Part shown: positions 1 through 8,509 of the stretch, piece after piece
Layout: each line of letters starts with the position of its first letter
How positions within the stretch are numbered: the stretch's first letter is position 1
NCBI GenBank assembly: GCA_038116945.1
Contig: JAYOEY010000001.1
Coordinates: 62,001 to 126,000 of the forward strand
Direction of reading: 5' to 3'
Source: JAYOEY01 sp038116945
GTDB lineage: Bacteria > Pseudomonadota > Alphaproteobacteria > MPNO01 > UBA2964
DNA length: 64,000 nucleotides
Notes under the pieces: generated by a model
Databases searched by the model: none
What the model saw: only the letters and a program-made list of their open reading frames with translations
What the model was told of the DNA's origin: nothing
Translations under genes and position numbers: made by a program

Positions 1-1
1 C

Positions 2-622
2 GCGCTGACCCGGCACGCGAAGGAAGCGGGCGCCGATGGCGCGCTGGTGGTAACGCCTTACTACAACAAGCCGACGCAGGAAGGGCTCTACCGGCATTAC
101 AAGGCCATCAACGATTCGGTCGACCTGCCGGTCATCATCTACAACATCCCGGGGCGCTCGGTAATCGACATGTCGATCGACACCATGGCCCGGCTGGCGA
201 AGCTGCCCAACATCGTTGGCGTCAAGGACGCGACCAACGACGTGGCGCGTGCGACGCGACAGAAACTCGCTATCGATGGCGAGTTTGTCCAGCTTTCCGG
301 CGAGGACGGAACCCAGATCGGGTTTCTGGCGCAGGGCGGCGACGGATGCATTTCCGTGACGGCGAACGTCGCGCCCAAGCCCATGGCCGAATTCCACAAG
401 GCATGGCGCGACGGCGACATCGCTGCGGCCCAGGCTCTGAACGAACGGCTCATGCCGCTTCACGTCGGCCTGTTCTGCGAGAGCAACCCTGCTCCGGTGA
501 AGTACGCGGCCAGTCTGCTGGGAAAATGCGCGGAGGATGTTCGTCTGCCGCTCGCCGACCTTTCGGCGGATAGCCGGAAGACGGTCGAGGCCGCGATGAG
601 ATCGGCCGCGCTGCTGAACTGA
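2..622 (+). CDS. dapA: 4-hydroxy-tetrahydrodipicolinate synthase, 3' part
   Basis: Condenses pyruvate with aspartate semialdehyde in the diaminopimelate/lysine pathway, in the cytoplasm. The reading frame is open from the left edge, so roughly the first 90 residues lie outside the window; the visible part is about 206 residues. Family signatures seen are VVTPYYNKP followed by YNIPGRS, and GVKDAT with the Schiff-base lysine in context, then SGEDG and GCISVTANVAP. The C-terminal helical part ends normally, at a stop 7 bases before smpB. This synteny (dapA-smpB) is common in alphaproteobacteria. Identification is firm; only the start is missing. Confidence 0.96.
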   Translation, partial: ALTRHAKEAGADGALVVTPYYNKPTQEGLYRHYKAINDSVDLPVIIYNIPGRSVIDMSIDTMARLAKLPNIVGVKDATNDVARATRQKLAIDGEFVQLSGEDGTQIGFLAQGGDGCISVTANVAPKPMAEFHKAWRDGDIAAAQALNERLMPLHVGLFCESNPAPVKYAASLLGKCAEDVRLPLADLSADSRKTVEAAMRSAALLN

Positions 623-629
623 TAGCGCC

Positions 630-1103
630 ATGGCCCGCTCAGACACAGAAGCCGTCCGGGTCGCGGCGCAGAACCGCCGGGCGCGACACGATTACGCGAT
701 CGAAGACAGCCTGGAAGTCGGAATTGTCCTGACCGGCAGCGAAGTCAAATCCCTGCGCGCCGGAAGGGCGACGATCAGCGAAGCCTATGCGGCGGAAGAA
801 AGCGGGCAGCTGTACCTTATCAACGCCTATATTCCTGAATACAACGAGGCGGGAGACAGGAACCACGAAACCCGCCGGCCACGCAAACTGCTCGCTCACA
901 GGCGCCAGATCGGCCGGCTTGCCGGCGCCGTGCAGAAGCAGGGCATGACGCTGGTGCCGCTGAAGCTCTATTTCAACGATCGCGGTATCGCCAAGCTGGA
1001 ACTTGGCGTCGCCAGGGGCAAGAAGCTGTTCGAAAAACGCGATGCCACGAAAAAGCGCGAGTGGGAACGAGACAAGGCCCGCATCATGCGGGCGCGGGGC
1101 TAA
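630..1103 (+). CDS. smpB: SsrA-binding protein SmpB
   Basis: Binds tmRNA and delivers it to stalled ribosomes for trans-translation. The 157-residue length is normal. The OB-fold core is visible (QNRRARHDYAIEDSLEVG, LTGSEVKSLRAGRATISEAYA), followed by the KLELGVARGKKLFEKR segment and a basic C-terminal tail (TKKREWERDKARIMRARG) that enters the decoding centre. It starts 8 bases after the dapA stop, so the two are probably cotranscribed. No ssrA gene was seen nearby. Confidence 0.97.
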   Translation: MARSDTEAVRVAAQNRRARHDYAIEDSLEVGIVLTGSEVKSLRAGRATISEAYAAEESGQLYLINAYIPEYNEAGDRNHETRRPRKLLAHRRQIGRLAGAVQKQGMTLVPLKLYFNDRGIAKLELGVARGKKLFEKRDATKKREWERDKARIMRARG

Positions 1104-1105
1104 GC

Positions 1106-1774
1106 GTGAGCGACGACGTCTCGGGGTCCCGAAACCGCGACAAGCTGATTGCGACCAAGGAAAAATGGGCGAGGGAAGGGCGGCTGCTGACCGGGGAGGA
1201 AGGCGATCCCGCCCGCGACCGCGTTCCGCCGGGGCAACGGGTCGTAACGGACTGGCCGGTGCTCGATCTCGGCGCGCTGCCGCGCTACGATACCGGGACG
1301 TGGAAGCTCAGGATCGATGGCGCGGTCGAAACCCGTCTTATCTGGGACTGGAAGGAGTTCTGCGACCAGCCGCAGGACCGCGTGACCAGCGACATGCATT
1401 GCGTCACCGGCTGGTCACGTCTGGATAATGTCTGGGAAGGCGTCTCCGCGCGCCGTATCCTGGAGCTGGTACGGCCAAAACCGGACGCGACCCATTGCAT
1501 CTTTTACAGCCGGGACGGCTATACCACGAATGTGCGTCTCGACCGGTTCGCCTGCGAAGACGTCCTGCTCGCCCGAACCTGGGAAGGCGAGCCCCTGGCG
1601 CCTGAACATGGCGGACCCGTCCGCGTCGTCATGCCGCGCTGGTATCTCTGGAAGAGCGCGAAATGGCTGCGTCGCATCGAATTCGCCGTTGGCGACCGCC
1701 CCGGCTACTGGGAAATGCGCGGCTATCACAACGACGGCGATCCGTGGAAGGAACAGCGCTACGACGAATGCTAG
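1106..1774 (+). CDS. Molybdopterin-dependent oxidoreductase, sulfite oxidase-like fold
   Basis: A 222-residue protein of the oxidoreductase molybdopterin-binding superfamily (sulfite oxidase/MsrP type). The motif DMHCVTGWS carries the likely molybdenum-ligating cysteine at residue 99, and the later EHGGPVR..VVMPRWYLWKSAKW segment is typical of cofactor binding. I choose the GTG at 1106, two bases after the smpB stop, because an upstream start would read through the smpB tail. There is no Tat signal, so a cytoplasmic location is inferred, unlike periplasmic MsrP. The stop overlaps that of the convergent glycosylase gene. The substrate is unknown. Confidence 0.85.
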   Translation: MSDDVSGSRNRDKLIATKEKWAREGRLLTGEEGDPARDRVPPGQRVVTDWPVLDLGALPRYDTGTWKLRIDGAVETRLIWDWKEFCDQPQDRVTSDMHCVTGWSRLDNVWEGVSARRILELVRPKPDATHCIFYSRDGYTTNVRLDRFACEDVLLARTWEGEPLAPEHGGPVRVVMPRWYLWKSAKWLRRIEFAVGDRPGYWEMRGYHNDGDPWKEQRYDEC

Positions 1775-2445
1775 GAGGAGGCGGTACGGAAATTCCGTTT
1801 CGCAAGGGCAGGAGACGGTTTGGCGAGCAGATCCCGAACTGTACCGAATACGTCGCGAAACATGTTTTCCGTTAGGCGCCCCGTATTCGTGTTGTAACGC
1901 GAGCAGTGATAGCTGTCGGCGAGGTTGAGGCCCGACGGCAGCTCATGCATGGCGCCGTGAGCGAATTTCCACGCGCTTCTCTTTTCTCCCAGCGCGGCAA
2001 GGACCGTGTTGTGCGACACCAGACCGAGCGAGAGGATTACCTGCAGGTTCTTCATTGAAGCGATTTCATCGGCAAGGAACGGTCTGCAGGCGTTGATTTC
2101 CGTGCCGGTGGGCTTGTTCTGCGGCGGTACGCAACGGACTCCGTTCGTGATCCGGCAGTCCCGCAGCCGGAGCCCGTCATCCGCGCGGCGCCCATAGCAC
2201 CCTTCGGCGAATCCGAATTCGAGAAGCGTCCGGTAAAGTAAATCTCCGGCATAATCGCCGGTAAAGGGCCTGCCCGTCAGGTTGGCGCCCTTGAGCCCGG
2301 GAGCAAGCCCGACGATCAGAAAACGGGCTTCCAGCGAACCGAAAGCGGGAACGGGTGCGTTGAACCAGTCGGGGTTAGCGGAACGGTTCGACAGCCGATA
2401 CTCGACGAGCCGGGGACAAATGCCGCAGTTGCGCTCAGGTTCCAA
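1771..2445 (-). CDS. Uracil-DNA glycosylase, family 5 (UDGb type)
   Basis: Removes uracil, and in this family other deaminated bases, from DNA. The 224-residue protein begins with CGICPRL (Cys7, Cys10) and later has NGVRCVPP and NACRPFL, giving the four cysteines expected for the [4Fe-4S] cluster of families 4 and 5. The motif GLAPGLKGANLTGRPFTGDYAG is the family-5 form of the uracil-binding loop. It is followed by GLVSHNTVLAALG and HCSRYNTNTGRLT. Convergent with the molybdoprotein gene (4-base overlap) and downstream of the NYN gene on the same strand. Confidence 0.9.
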   Translation of the reverse strand: MEPERNCGICPRLVEYRLSNRSANPDWFNAPVPAFGSLEARFLIVGLAPGLKGANLTGRPFTGDYAGDLLYRTLLEFGFAEGCYGRRADDGLRLRDCRITNGVRCVPPQNKPTGTEINACRPFLADEIASMKNLQVILSLGLVSHNTVLAALGEKRSAWKFAHGAMHELPSGLNLADSYHCSRYNTNTGRLTENMFRDVFGTVRDLLAKPSPALAKRNFRTASS

Positions 2446-2471
2446 AAAGGGTCCCCGGAATCGTCCGGCGG

Positions 2472-3122
2472 TCAGGCCGGCTCCCGCACACGTTCGATTT
2501 CGTCGTCGTCATCGGGATAGATGTCGTCGTCATCGTCGTCGAAATCCGGATGGCTGCTATGGGGAAGATGCGGATGGCCGTTGTCATGGTGCGAATGGCG
2601 GGCAATCTTGGACTCCAGATCGCTCAGCTCGATGAACCGGTCAGCCTGACGCCGAAGCTCGTCCGCTACCATCGGAGGGCTGGACCGGTAGGTGCTGACG
2701 ACGGAAACCCGTACCCCCTTGCGCTGCACGGCTTCCACCAGACGGCGAAAATCGCCGTCGCCGGAGAACAGAACTACGTGATCGAGGTGGTCCGCCATTT
2801 CCAGGACGTCGATGGCGAGTTCCATGTCCATGTTGCCCTTTACCTTGCGCCGGCCCATGGAATCGGTGAATTCCTTGGTGGGCTTGGTGACCATCGTGTA
2901 GCCGTTATAGTCAAGCCAGTCGACAAGCGGTCGAATGGGAAGGTATTCCTGATCTTCCATCAGTGCGGTGTAGTAATAGGCCCGGACGAGGTGGCCCTCC
3001 TGCGAAAACAGTTCGAGGAGGTTCTTGTAGTCGATATCGAAACCCAAGGCACGGGCCGCGGCATACAGGTTTGCACCATCGATGAACAATGCGATTTTGT
3101 CTTCTGGATAAATATTCAGCAA
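2472..3122 (-). CDS. NYN-domain (LabA/DUF88-type) protein with acidic tail
   Basis: A 216-residue PIN-like NYN protein. The N-terminal motif LFIDGANLYAAARALGFDIDY, the central AIDVLEMA and VLFSGDGDFRRLVEAVQRKG supply the conserved acidic residues of the fold, which in this family suggests a metal-dependent RNase. The C-terminal 40 residues are a low-complexity tail with a histidine patch (HSHHDNGHPHLPHSSH) and then almost pure aspartate (DFDDDDDDIYPDDDD). The tail may be disordered or bind metal. The gene is divergent from folK and followed by the glycosylase gene 26 bases on. The cellular target is not known. Confidence 0.88.
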   Translation of the reverse strand: MLNIYPEDKIALFIDGANLYAAARALGFDIDYKNLLELFSQEGHLVRAYYYTALMEDQEYLPIRPLVDWLDYNGYTMVTKPTKEFTDSMGRRKVKGNMDMELAIDVLEMADHLDHVVLFSGDGDFRRLVEAVQRKGVRVSVVSTYRSSPPMVADELRRQADRFIELSDLESKIARHSHHDNGHPHLPHSSHPDFDDDDDDIYPDDDDEIERVREPA

Positions 3123-3286
3123 GGCGAGCCGGCTCCCTATAAGATCGTGCCGCCCGCTCTTGTCGTAAAGGTCACGCCGCCACCCACCGGACCTGGTTCA
3201 GGGAGACGACCATCAGCGGATTCTGACGTTATCGGCACAATGATGAAACGAAGTGTCTAAATAAAAAGATAGGTCCTTGAAACGGG

Positions 3287-3310
3287 TTTGCCAAGCGCAA
3301 GATTGGCAAA
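3287..3310. repeat. Perfect 8-bp inverted repeat before folK
   Basis: The arms TTTGCCAA and TTGGCAAA are separated by eight bases; the centre is about 30 bases upstream of the folK ATG and in the intergenic region shared with the divergent NYN gene. The A-run follows on the plus strand, so the minus-strand T-run would precede the stem; this is not an intrinsic terminator in either direction. An operator for one or both divergent genes is an inference. Confidence 0.35.
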
Positions 3311-3328
3311 AAAACACTCAGTAAGCCC

Positions 3329-3835
3329 ATGATTTATGTAGCGATAGGGACGAATTTGCCCCACCCGGAATTTGGCTCCCCGCTGGAAATTGCCAACGCT
3401 GCGGCTCAAATTATTGATGCAAACGATCTTTCGGTTATCGGGCGCTCGGGCTGGTATCGATCGGCGCCAATTCCTGCGTCGAATCAGCCTGATTTCGTAA
3501 ACGGCGTTATTGCCGTCGAAACGGCGCTGTCCCCGACCGATCTGCTTGCCAGGCTTCACCGGATCGAGGACCGGTTCGGCAGGGTAAGGTCCGAAGCAAA
3601 CGCCGCGCGAACGCTCGATATCGATTTACTCGATTACGGTGGGATGGTCCTGGCGCCCGGACGGGACGGGACTGGGCCGATACTGCCCCATCCGCGTCTG
3701 CAGGATCGCGCGTTCGTTCTTTTTCCGCTGCGCGAAATAGCGCCGGACTGGAGGGATCCCAGGGACGGGAGATCGATCGCTTCGCTGATTGCGGCCCTGC
3801 CGCCAGGGCAACTCTGCGAACCAATTCAGGCCTGA
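3329..3835 (+). CDS. folK: 2-amino-4-hydroxy-6-hydroxymethyldihydropteridine diphosphokinase
   Basis: Transfers pyrophosphate from ATP to 6-hydroxymethyl-dihydropterin in folate synthesis. The protein has 168 residues. The start IYVAIGTNLPHPEFGSPLEIA, the NQPDFVNGVIAVET strand, the catalytic loop DRFGRVRSEANAARTLDIDLLDYG and the signature LPHPRLQDRAFVLFPLREIAP are all present. The ATG at 3329 immediately precedes the conserved first strand. No folP or folB lies beside it; the next gene is rpoZ after 136 bases. Confidence 0.96.
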   Translation: MIYVAIGTNLPHPEFGSPLEIANAAAQIIDANDLSVIGRSGWYRSAPIPASNQPDFVNGVIAVETALSPTDLLARLHRIEDRFGRVRSEANAARTLDIDLLDYGGMVLAPGRDGTGPILPHPRLQDRAFVLFPLREIAPDWRDPRDGRSIASLIAALPPGQLCEPIQA

Positions 3836-3894
3836 CTTTGGTTGCGGGCAACGATGCCATTGATTTTATTATAGGATTCATGCCTGAAGAAGGC

Positions 3895-3924
3895 TTGATT
3901 TCGGAACGGCTGAACCCCTATATT
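3895..3924 (+). promoter_or_regulatory. Candidate sigma-70 promoter of rpoZ
   Basis: TTGATT at 3895-3900 and TATATT at 3919-3924 are separated by 18 bases, and the -10 element ends 47 bases before the rpoZ ATG. The -10 matches the consensus at five of six positions and the -35 at four of six. Found by eye only. Confidence 0.4.
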
Positions 3925-3971
3925 GGCGCCGAGCCCATCCACATCCGCCCGGAATTTCAGGAGATTGCCGT

Positions 3972-4379
3972 ATGGCCCGCGTAACGGTTGAAGATTGTGT
4001 CGAACGAGTCCCTAACCGGTTTGAACTTGTCATGCTGGCGGCGCAGCGTGCGCGGGAACTCTCCGTCGGCGCCGAACTTACTGTCGAGCGGGACAATGAC
4101 AAGAACCCGGTAATAGCGCTTCGTGAGATCGCCGACCGGACCATTCAGCCGGAAGACCTCGAAGACGAACTGATTCGCGGCATGCAGCGCCACGCAGACA
4201 CGGACGATCCGGAGGAAGAAGCGGCGGAATTGCTGGCGATGGAAGAGGAACTGTCGGCCAATGCGGACGCCGAAGCAGCGGGCGGCCTGGATGCAGGCGG
4301 CGAGGCAATGTTTGAAGACGCCGACGAGGCGATCCATGAAGTGGACATTGTCGATGATGCCGATGAGGAGCAGTCCTGA
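3972..4379 (+). CDS. rpoZ: DNA-directed RNA polymerase omega subunit
   Basis: Chaperones the beta-prime subunit in RNA polymerase assembly. It starts MARVTVEDCVERVPNRFELVMLAAQRARELS and continues KNPVIALREIADRTI, the standard omega core in the first 70 residues. The 135-residue length and the acidic, alanine/glutamate-rich C-terminal extension are usual for alphaproteobacteria. It sits 111 bases upstream of the (p)ppGpp synthetase gene, the same arrangement as the classical rpoZ-spoT pair. Confidence 0.96.
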   Translation: MARVTVEDCVERVPNRFELVMLAAQRARELSVGAELTVERDNDKNPVIALREIADRTIQPEDLEDELIRGMQRHADTDDPEEEAAELLAMEEELSANADAEAAGGLDAGGEAMFEDADEAIHEVDIVDDADEEQS

Positions 4380-4490
4380 TCGGGTTTCTCGCCCGGGAAA
4401 CCGAAATCGGAGCAAATTGCCGGCGAAGAGAGTCGGCGGCGCTTTTTCCGCGTTGACTCCGGGCGCCGGCATTTTATTTGGCGCGGCGTC

Positions 4491-6644
4491 ATGATCCGCC
4501 AGTACGAGCTGGTGGACCGGGTAAAATCCTACGATCCCAATGCGGATGAGGACGCGCTCAATCGCGCCTATGTTTTCTCCATGATGGCGCATGGCTCGCA
4601 GAAGCGGGCGTCGGGCGATCCCTATTTTTCTCACCCGCTGGAAGTCGCGGGAATTCTCACCGAGCTCAAGCTGGACTCCGATTCGATCGTTACCGGACTT
4701 CTTCACGATACAGTCGAAGATACTGTCGCAACCCTTCGAGAAATAGAAAACAATTTCGGCCCATCGGTCGCGCATCTTGTCGATGGCGTGACCAAGCTGT
4801 CGAGTCTGGAGCTTCAGTCCGCCGACAGCCGGCAGATCGAGAATTTCCGCAAGCTTCTTCTGGCGACCTCGCGGGACATCCGGGTGCTTCTGGTCAAGCT
4901 CGCAGACCGTCTGCACAACATGAGAACGCTGGAATTCATAAAGTCGCCCGAAAAAAGGGTGCGGATCGCCAGGGAAACCATAGATATCTACGCACCGCTC
5001 GCCGACCGCATCGGCATGCAGCGACTCAAGGACGAACTCGAAAGCTGCGCATTCTCGGTACTTTATCCCGACGCGCTCGCCACCATAGAAGCGCGGCTGG
5101 AATTCCTTCGAGCGGAAGCGAAAAAAGAAAAGATCATCGATGCGATTTCAGGCGAGTTGAACGAAGTGCTCTCCGAGGCGGGCATAAAAGCGGAACTGTC
5201 GGGACGAGAAAAGCGGCCCTATTCGATCTGGCGAAAAATGCAGACCCAGAACGTCGAATTCGGCCAGCTGGCGGATATCATGGCGTTCAGAATTCTCGTC
5301 GAAAACGTCGAGGACTGCTATCGGGCGCTCGGCGTGGTGCACAAGCGCTACCCTTATATCCCCGGCCGCTTCAAGGATTACATTTCAACGCCGAAGCGAA
5401 ACGGATACCGGTCGCTTCACACCGGAATCATCGGGCCGGAGAGGCGGCGGACGGAAATACAGATCCGTACATACGAAATGCATGAGATCGCCGAATACGG
5501 CGTCGCCGCGCACTGGCAATACAAGCAGGATGTCGTGGGTGCCGAGCATCTTCGATATCAGTGGGTGCGGGAGCTGGTGGATATTCTCGAGCACGCCGAA
5601 GACCCGGACGAGCTCCTCCAGAACGCCCGCCTCGACCTGTTTCCCGATCAGGTCTTCTGCTTTACGCCCAAGGGCGATCTCATCGCGCTGCCGCAGGGCG
5701 CTACCCCGGTGGATTTTGCTTACGAGGTGCATTCGGAGGTTGGCGACGCCTGCGTCGGTGCGGAGATCAATGGAAATCTCGTTCAGCTGCATACCGAGTT
5801 GAAGAATGGCGATCAGGTAAAAATCGTCACCTCGGAGCCAGGCTCGCCGGCGCCCGAATGGGACAAGTTCGTCGTCACGGGAAAGGCGAGGGCGCGGATA
5901 AGGCGGTTCGTCCGATCGAAAGAGCGAACGGAGTACCGGCGGCTCGGCGGCGCCATTCTTGCGACGGCGTTCGAGGAAAAGGGATACGAGCTGACGGAAG
6001 GCGTTCTGGACGGAATTCTCGAGACCTTCGGATGCCAAAGAATCGAAGACCTGCACATCAGGGTTGGCGAAGGGCACGTGACCGCGGCCGAGGTACTTCG
6101 GCATGTGATCGGCCCGGATCAGTTTAACGGCGATATCAACGGTTCGGCCGGCAGAGAAAAGCCTGCAGGAAGCGTAAACGGCGTGTCGCGCGATTCCGTA
6201 CCGATCCGCGGTTTGATACCGGGGATGGCGGTTCATTACGCCAATTGCTGCCACCCGCTGCCCGGCGACCGCATCGTCGGAATCCAGACGCAGGGAAAGG
6301 GCGTGGCGATCCATACGATCGACTGCCTGACGCTGGAGAGTTTTCACGACATGCCGGAACGATGGATCGATGTGTCGTGGGATATTGCGGCACGCAACGA
6401 TGTCCGTCTCGTCGGAAGGCTTTCGCTTGTCGTGACCAACCGTCCGGGAGGGCTGGCGCACGTAACGACCGCCGTCGCGAACCATGACGGGAATATCAAT
6501 AATCTCAAGATTACCGGGCGCAGCGCCGATTTTTTCGATATGACGCTGGACATTGAAGTCAAGGACAACAAGCATCTGAACGAGATCATGGCGGCGTTGC
6601 GGGCGGAAGGCGCCGTCAGCAGCGTCGACCGGATCGCGCACTGA
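4491..6644 (+). CDS. rsh: Bifunctional (p)ppGpp synthetase/hydrolase (Rsh)
   Basis: Makes and degrades the stringent-response alarmone. In the 717 residues the HD hydrolase domain comes first (SHPLEVAGIL, then HDTVEDT with the metal-binding His72-Asp73). It is followed by the synthetase domain (GREKRPYSIWRKM, RFKDYISTPKRNGYRSLHT, EIQIRT). The TGS domain begins near DQVFCFTPKGDLIALPQGATPVDFAYEVH, and an ACT domain ends the protein (RPGGLAHVTTAVANHDGNINNL). Both catalytic domains look intact, so it is probably the organism's single long RSH enzyme. Confidence 0.97.
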   Translation: MIRQYELVDRVKSYDPNADEDALNRAYVFSMMAHGSQKRASGDPYFSHPLEVAGILTELKLDSDSIVTGLLHDTVEDTVATLREIENNFGPSVAHLVDGVTKLSSLELQSADSRQIENFRKLLLATSRDIRVLLVKLADRLHNMRTLEFIKSPEKRVRIARETIDIYAPLADRIGMQRLKDELESCAFSVLYPDALATIEARLEFLRAEAKKEKIIDAISGELNEVLSEAGIKAELSGREKRPYSIWRKMQTQNVEFGQLADIMAFRILVENVEDCYRALGVVHKRYPYIPGRFKDYISTPKRNGYRSLHTGIIGPERRRTEIQIRTYEMHEIAEYGVAAHWQYKQDVVGAEHLRYQWVRELVDILEHAEDPDELLQNARLDLFPDQVFCFTPKGDLIALPQGATPVDFAYEVHSEVGDACVGAEINGNLVQLHTELKNGDQVKIVTSEPGSPAPEWDKFVVTGKARARIRRFVRSKERTEYRRLGGAILATAFEEKGYELTEGVLDGILETFGCQRIEDLHIRVGEGHVTAAEVLRHVIGPDQFNGDINGSAGREKPAGSVNGVSRDSVPIRGLIPGMAVHYANCCHPLPGDRIVGIQTQGKGVAIHTIDCLTLESFHDMPERWIDVSWDIAARNDVRLVGRLSLVVTNRPGGLAHVTTAVANHDGNINNLKITGRSADFFDMTLDIEVKDNKHLNEIMAALRAEGAVSSVDRIAH

Positions 6645-6670
6645 CGGCGCGGCGACAACCACAAGGGGGA

Positions 6671-7729
6671 ATGGAAATGGGAGCAATCGACGCGGACGCG
6701 CATGTGCTCGAGACACCGGCAACGTGGGACTTCCTGGCAAAGGAAGACAGGAAATATACGCCGATGATCGTTTCGCAGACTTTCGGCGAGGACGTTGCGG
6801 CGAATGACGGCGTCAACATCCAGAGAAACTACTGGCTGGTCGGAAACCGGGCGATGGGCAAGGACAGGAACGTCGGGACGGAAATGTCCCGCGCCATCCG
6901 GGAGATGGAGGACATTCCCGGCCGTCTCGCCCACATGGACGAACTGGAAATCGAAATCCAGGTTCTTTATCCGACAATCTATCTGCGGCCGGTCACGGAC
7001 GACGTTAATGTCGAACTGGCGCTGGTCCGGGCCTACAACCGCTGGCTCGCCAATATCTGGAAACAGGGAGGCGGTCGCCTGCGCTGGGTCGCCATCCCGC
7101 CGCTTCATTCTCCCGAGGCAGTTCGCCCGGAGATGGAGTTCGCCAAGGAAAACGGGGCCTGCGGAATTTTCCTGCGCGGTCTGGAGCGGGAACGCGATAT
7201 CGGCGATCCGTCCCTTTATCCGCTGTACGAAATAGCCAGCGAACTCGATCTGTCGATCTGCATCCATTCCGGAAATGGCAGTTTCATTCACCATGATTTC
7301 TTTGAAACCGACACAACCTTCACAAAGTTCAAGCTGGCCGTGGTCGGCGCATTTCATACGCTGATCGAAAAGAAAATTCCGCAGCGCTTCCCGAAAATCC
7401 GCTGGGGATTCGTCGAAGTCAGCGCGCAATGGGTCCCGTATGTCCTCTGCGATCTGGAGGACCGCTACCGTCGCAAGGGTTGGGACTGGTACGAGGCCCC
7501 GCTCAAGGAAAACAACATGTTCGTCGCCTGCGAGAACACCGACGATTTGCCGTACATTCTCGATCGTGCGGGAGAGGACAATCTCGTTATCGGCACGGAT
7601 TACGGACACCACGATCCGTCTAGCGAGGTCATGGCGATGCTTCTGCTGAAGAGGGACAACCGCATCAGTCCCGCGGTTGCGGAAAAAATTCTCGAGACCA
7701 ACGCCCGCGTTCTCTACGGCCTGAACTGA
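6671..7729 (+). CDS. Metal-dependent amidohydrolase (ACMSD-like)
   Basis: A 352-residue amidohydrolase-2 family protein. It shows IDADAHVLETPATWDFL at the N-terminus (D-x-D-x-H in place of the more usual metal-binding H-x-H), ICIHSGNGSF in the middle, RWGFVEVSAQWVPY and the terminal NLVIGTDYGHHDPSSE. It is related to aminocarboxymuconate semialdehyde decarboxylase and similar hydrolases, but the substrate cannot be told. A second ATG two codons on (6677) has better spacing from the purine-rich AAGGGGGA. It interrupts the conserved rsh to pdxJ order. Confidence 0.82.
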   Translation: MEMGAIDADAHVLETPATWDFLAKEDRKYTPMIVSQTFGEDVAANDGVNIQRNYWLVGNRAMGKDRNVGTEMSRAIREMEDIPGRLAHMDELEIEIQVLYPTIYLRPVTDDVNVELALVRAYNRWLANIWKQGGGRLRWVAIPPLHSPEAVRPEMEFAKENGACGIFLRGLERERDIGDPSLYPLYEIASELDLSICIHSGNGSFIHHDFFETDTTFTKFKLAVVGAFHTLIEKKIPQRFPKIRWGFVEVSAQWVPYVLCDLEDRYRRKGWDWYEAPLKENNMFVACENTDDLPYILDRAGEDNLVIGTDYGHHDPSSEVMAMLLLKRDNRISPAVAEKILETNARVLYGLN

Positions 7730-7747
7730 CGACGGAGCCCCCCCGGA

Positions 7748-8509
7748 ATGACCGAAGATCGCCTGCGTCTCGGCGTCAACGTCGATCATGTGGCGACCGT
7801 CAGAAACGCGCGCGGCGGCGACCATCCCGACCCGTTGCGCGCAGCCCTTGCGGCGGAGGCGGCTGGCGCCGACGGCATAACCGCTCACCTTCGGGAGGAC
7901 CGGCGCCACATCCGCGACGCGGATATCGAACGGCTGATGGACGGAATTTCGCTCCCACTGAACCTTGAAATGGCGGCGACGGCGGAAATGGTCGAGATCG
8001 CCAGGCGACACCGGCCGCATGCCGCCTGCATCGTGCCCGAAAAGCGCGAAGAGAGGACTACGGAAGGCGGGCTGGATCTCAAGGGCAATTTTCGGACATT
8101 GAAGTCATCGATCGGACGGTTGCGCGATGCGGGCATCAGGGTTTCGCTGTTCATCGAACCTGACCCGGCCCATCTCGACATCGCAAAGGAGCTTGGCGCG
8201 CCTGTGGTGGAGCTTCACACCGGTGCGTATTGCCTTGCCCAACCCGGCGCCGAACGCGACGAACAGTTCCGTCGAATCGCTGCCGCCGCCGCGCACGCAG
8301 GCGCCATAGGGCTGGAATGTCACGCCGGTCACGGGCTCGATTTCGACACCGTCGGACCTGTCGCGGCGCTTCCCGAACTGGTCGAACTCAATATCGGGCA
8401 TTTTCTGATCGGCGAGGCCGTCTTTACCGGCCTTGAGGGTGCGATTGGGCGAATGCGGGCGCTGATGGACCGGGCCCGTTCCGGTTCGTCGAAGGGACGC
8501 GGCGCGTGA
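7748..8509 (+). CDS. pdxJ: Pyridoxine 5'-phosphate synthase
   Basis: Condenses 1-deoxyxylulose 5-phosphate with 3-amino-2-oxopropyl phosphate to pyridoxine 5'-phosphate. The 253-residue TIM barrel starts RLGVNVDHVATVRNARGGDHPDPL and contains GADGITAHLREDRRHI, LNLEMAAT and VPEKREERTTEGGLD. It ends with ECHAGHGLDFDTVGPVA and LNIGHFLIGEAVFTGL. Its last four bases overlap the GTG start of acpS, a pairing conserved in many proteobacteria. Confidence 0.97.
   Translation: MTEDRLRLGVNVDHVATVRNARGGDHPDPLRAALAAEAAGADGITAHLREDRRHIRDADIERLMDGISLPLNLEMAATAEMVEIARRHRPHAACIVPEKREERTTEGGLDLKGNFRTLKSSIGRLRDAGIRVSLFIEPDPAHLDIAKELGAPVVELHTGAYCLAQPGAERDEQFRRIAAAAAHAGAIGLECHAGHGLDFDTVGPVAALPELVELNIGHFLIGEAVFTGLEGAIGRMRALMDRARSGSSKGRGA

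Noticed and set aside
1061..1105. Upstream start for the molybdoprotein inside smpB
   Set aside because: It would add 15 residues encoded by the smpB tail; the GTG two bases after the smpB stop fits better.
3287..3317. Inverted repeat with following A-run as a terminator
   Set aside because: The A-run is after the stem on the plus strand, so no T-run follows on either strand; it is more likely an operator.
5385..8020. Long minus-strand open frames (451 and 558 codons) opposite rsh, the amidohydrolase and pdxJ
   Set aside because: They lie antisense to clearly conserved genes, have no family motifs, and come from the third-position GC bias of the real genes.
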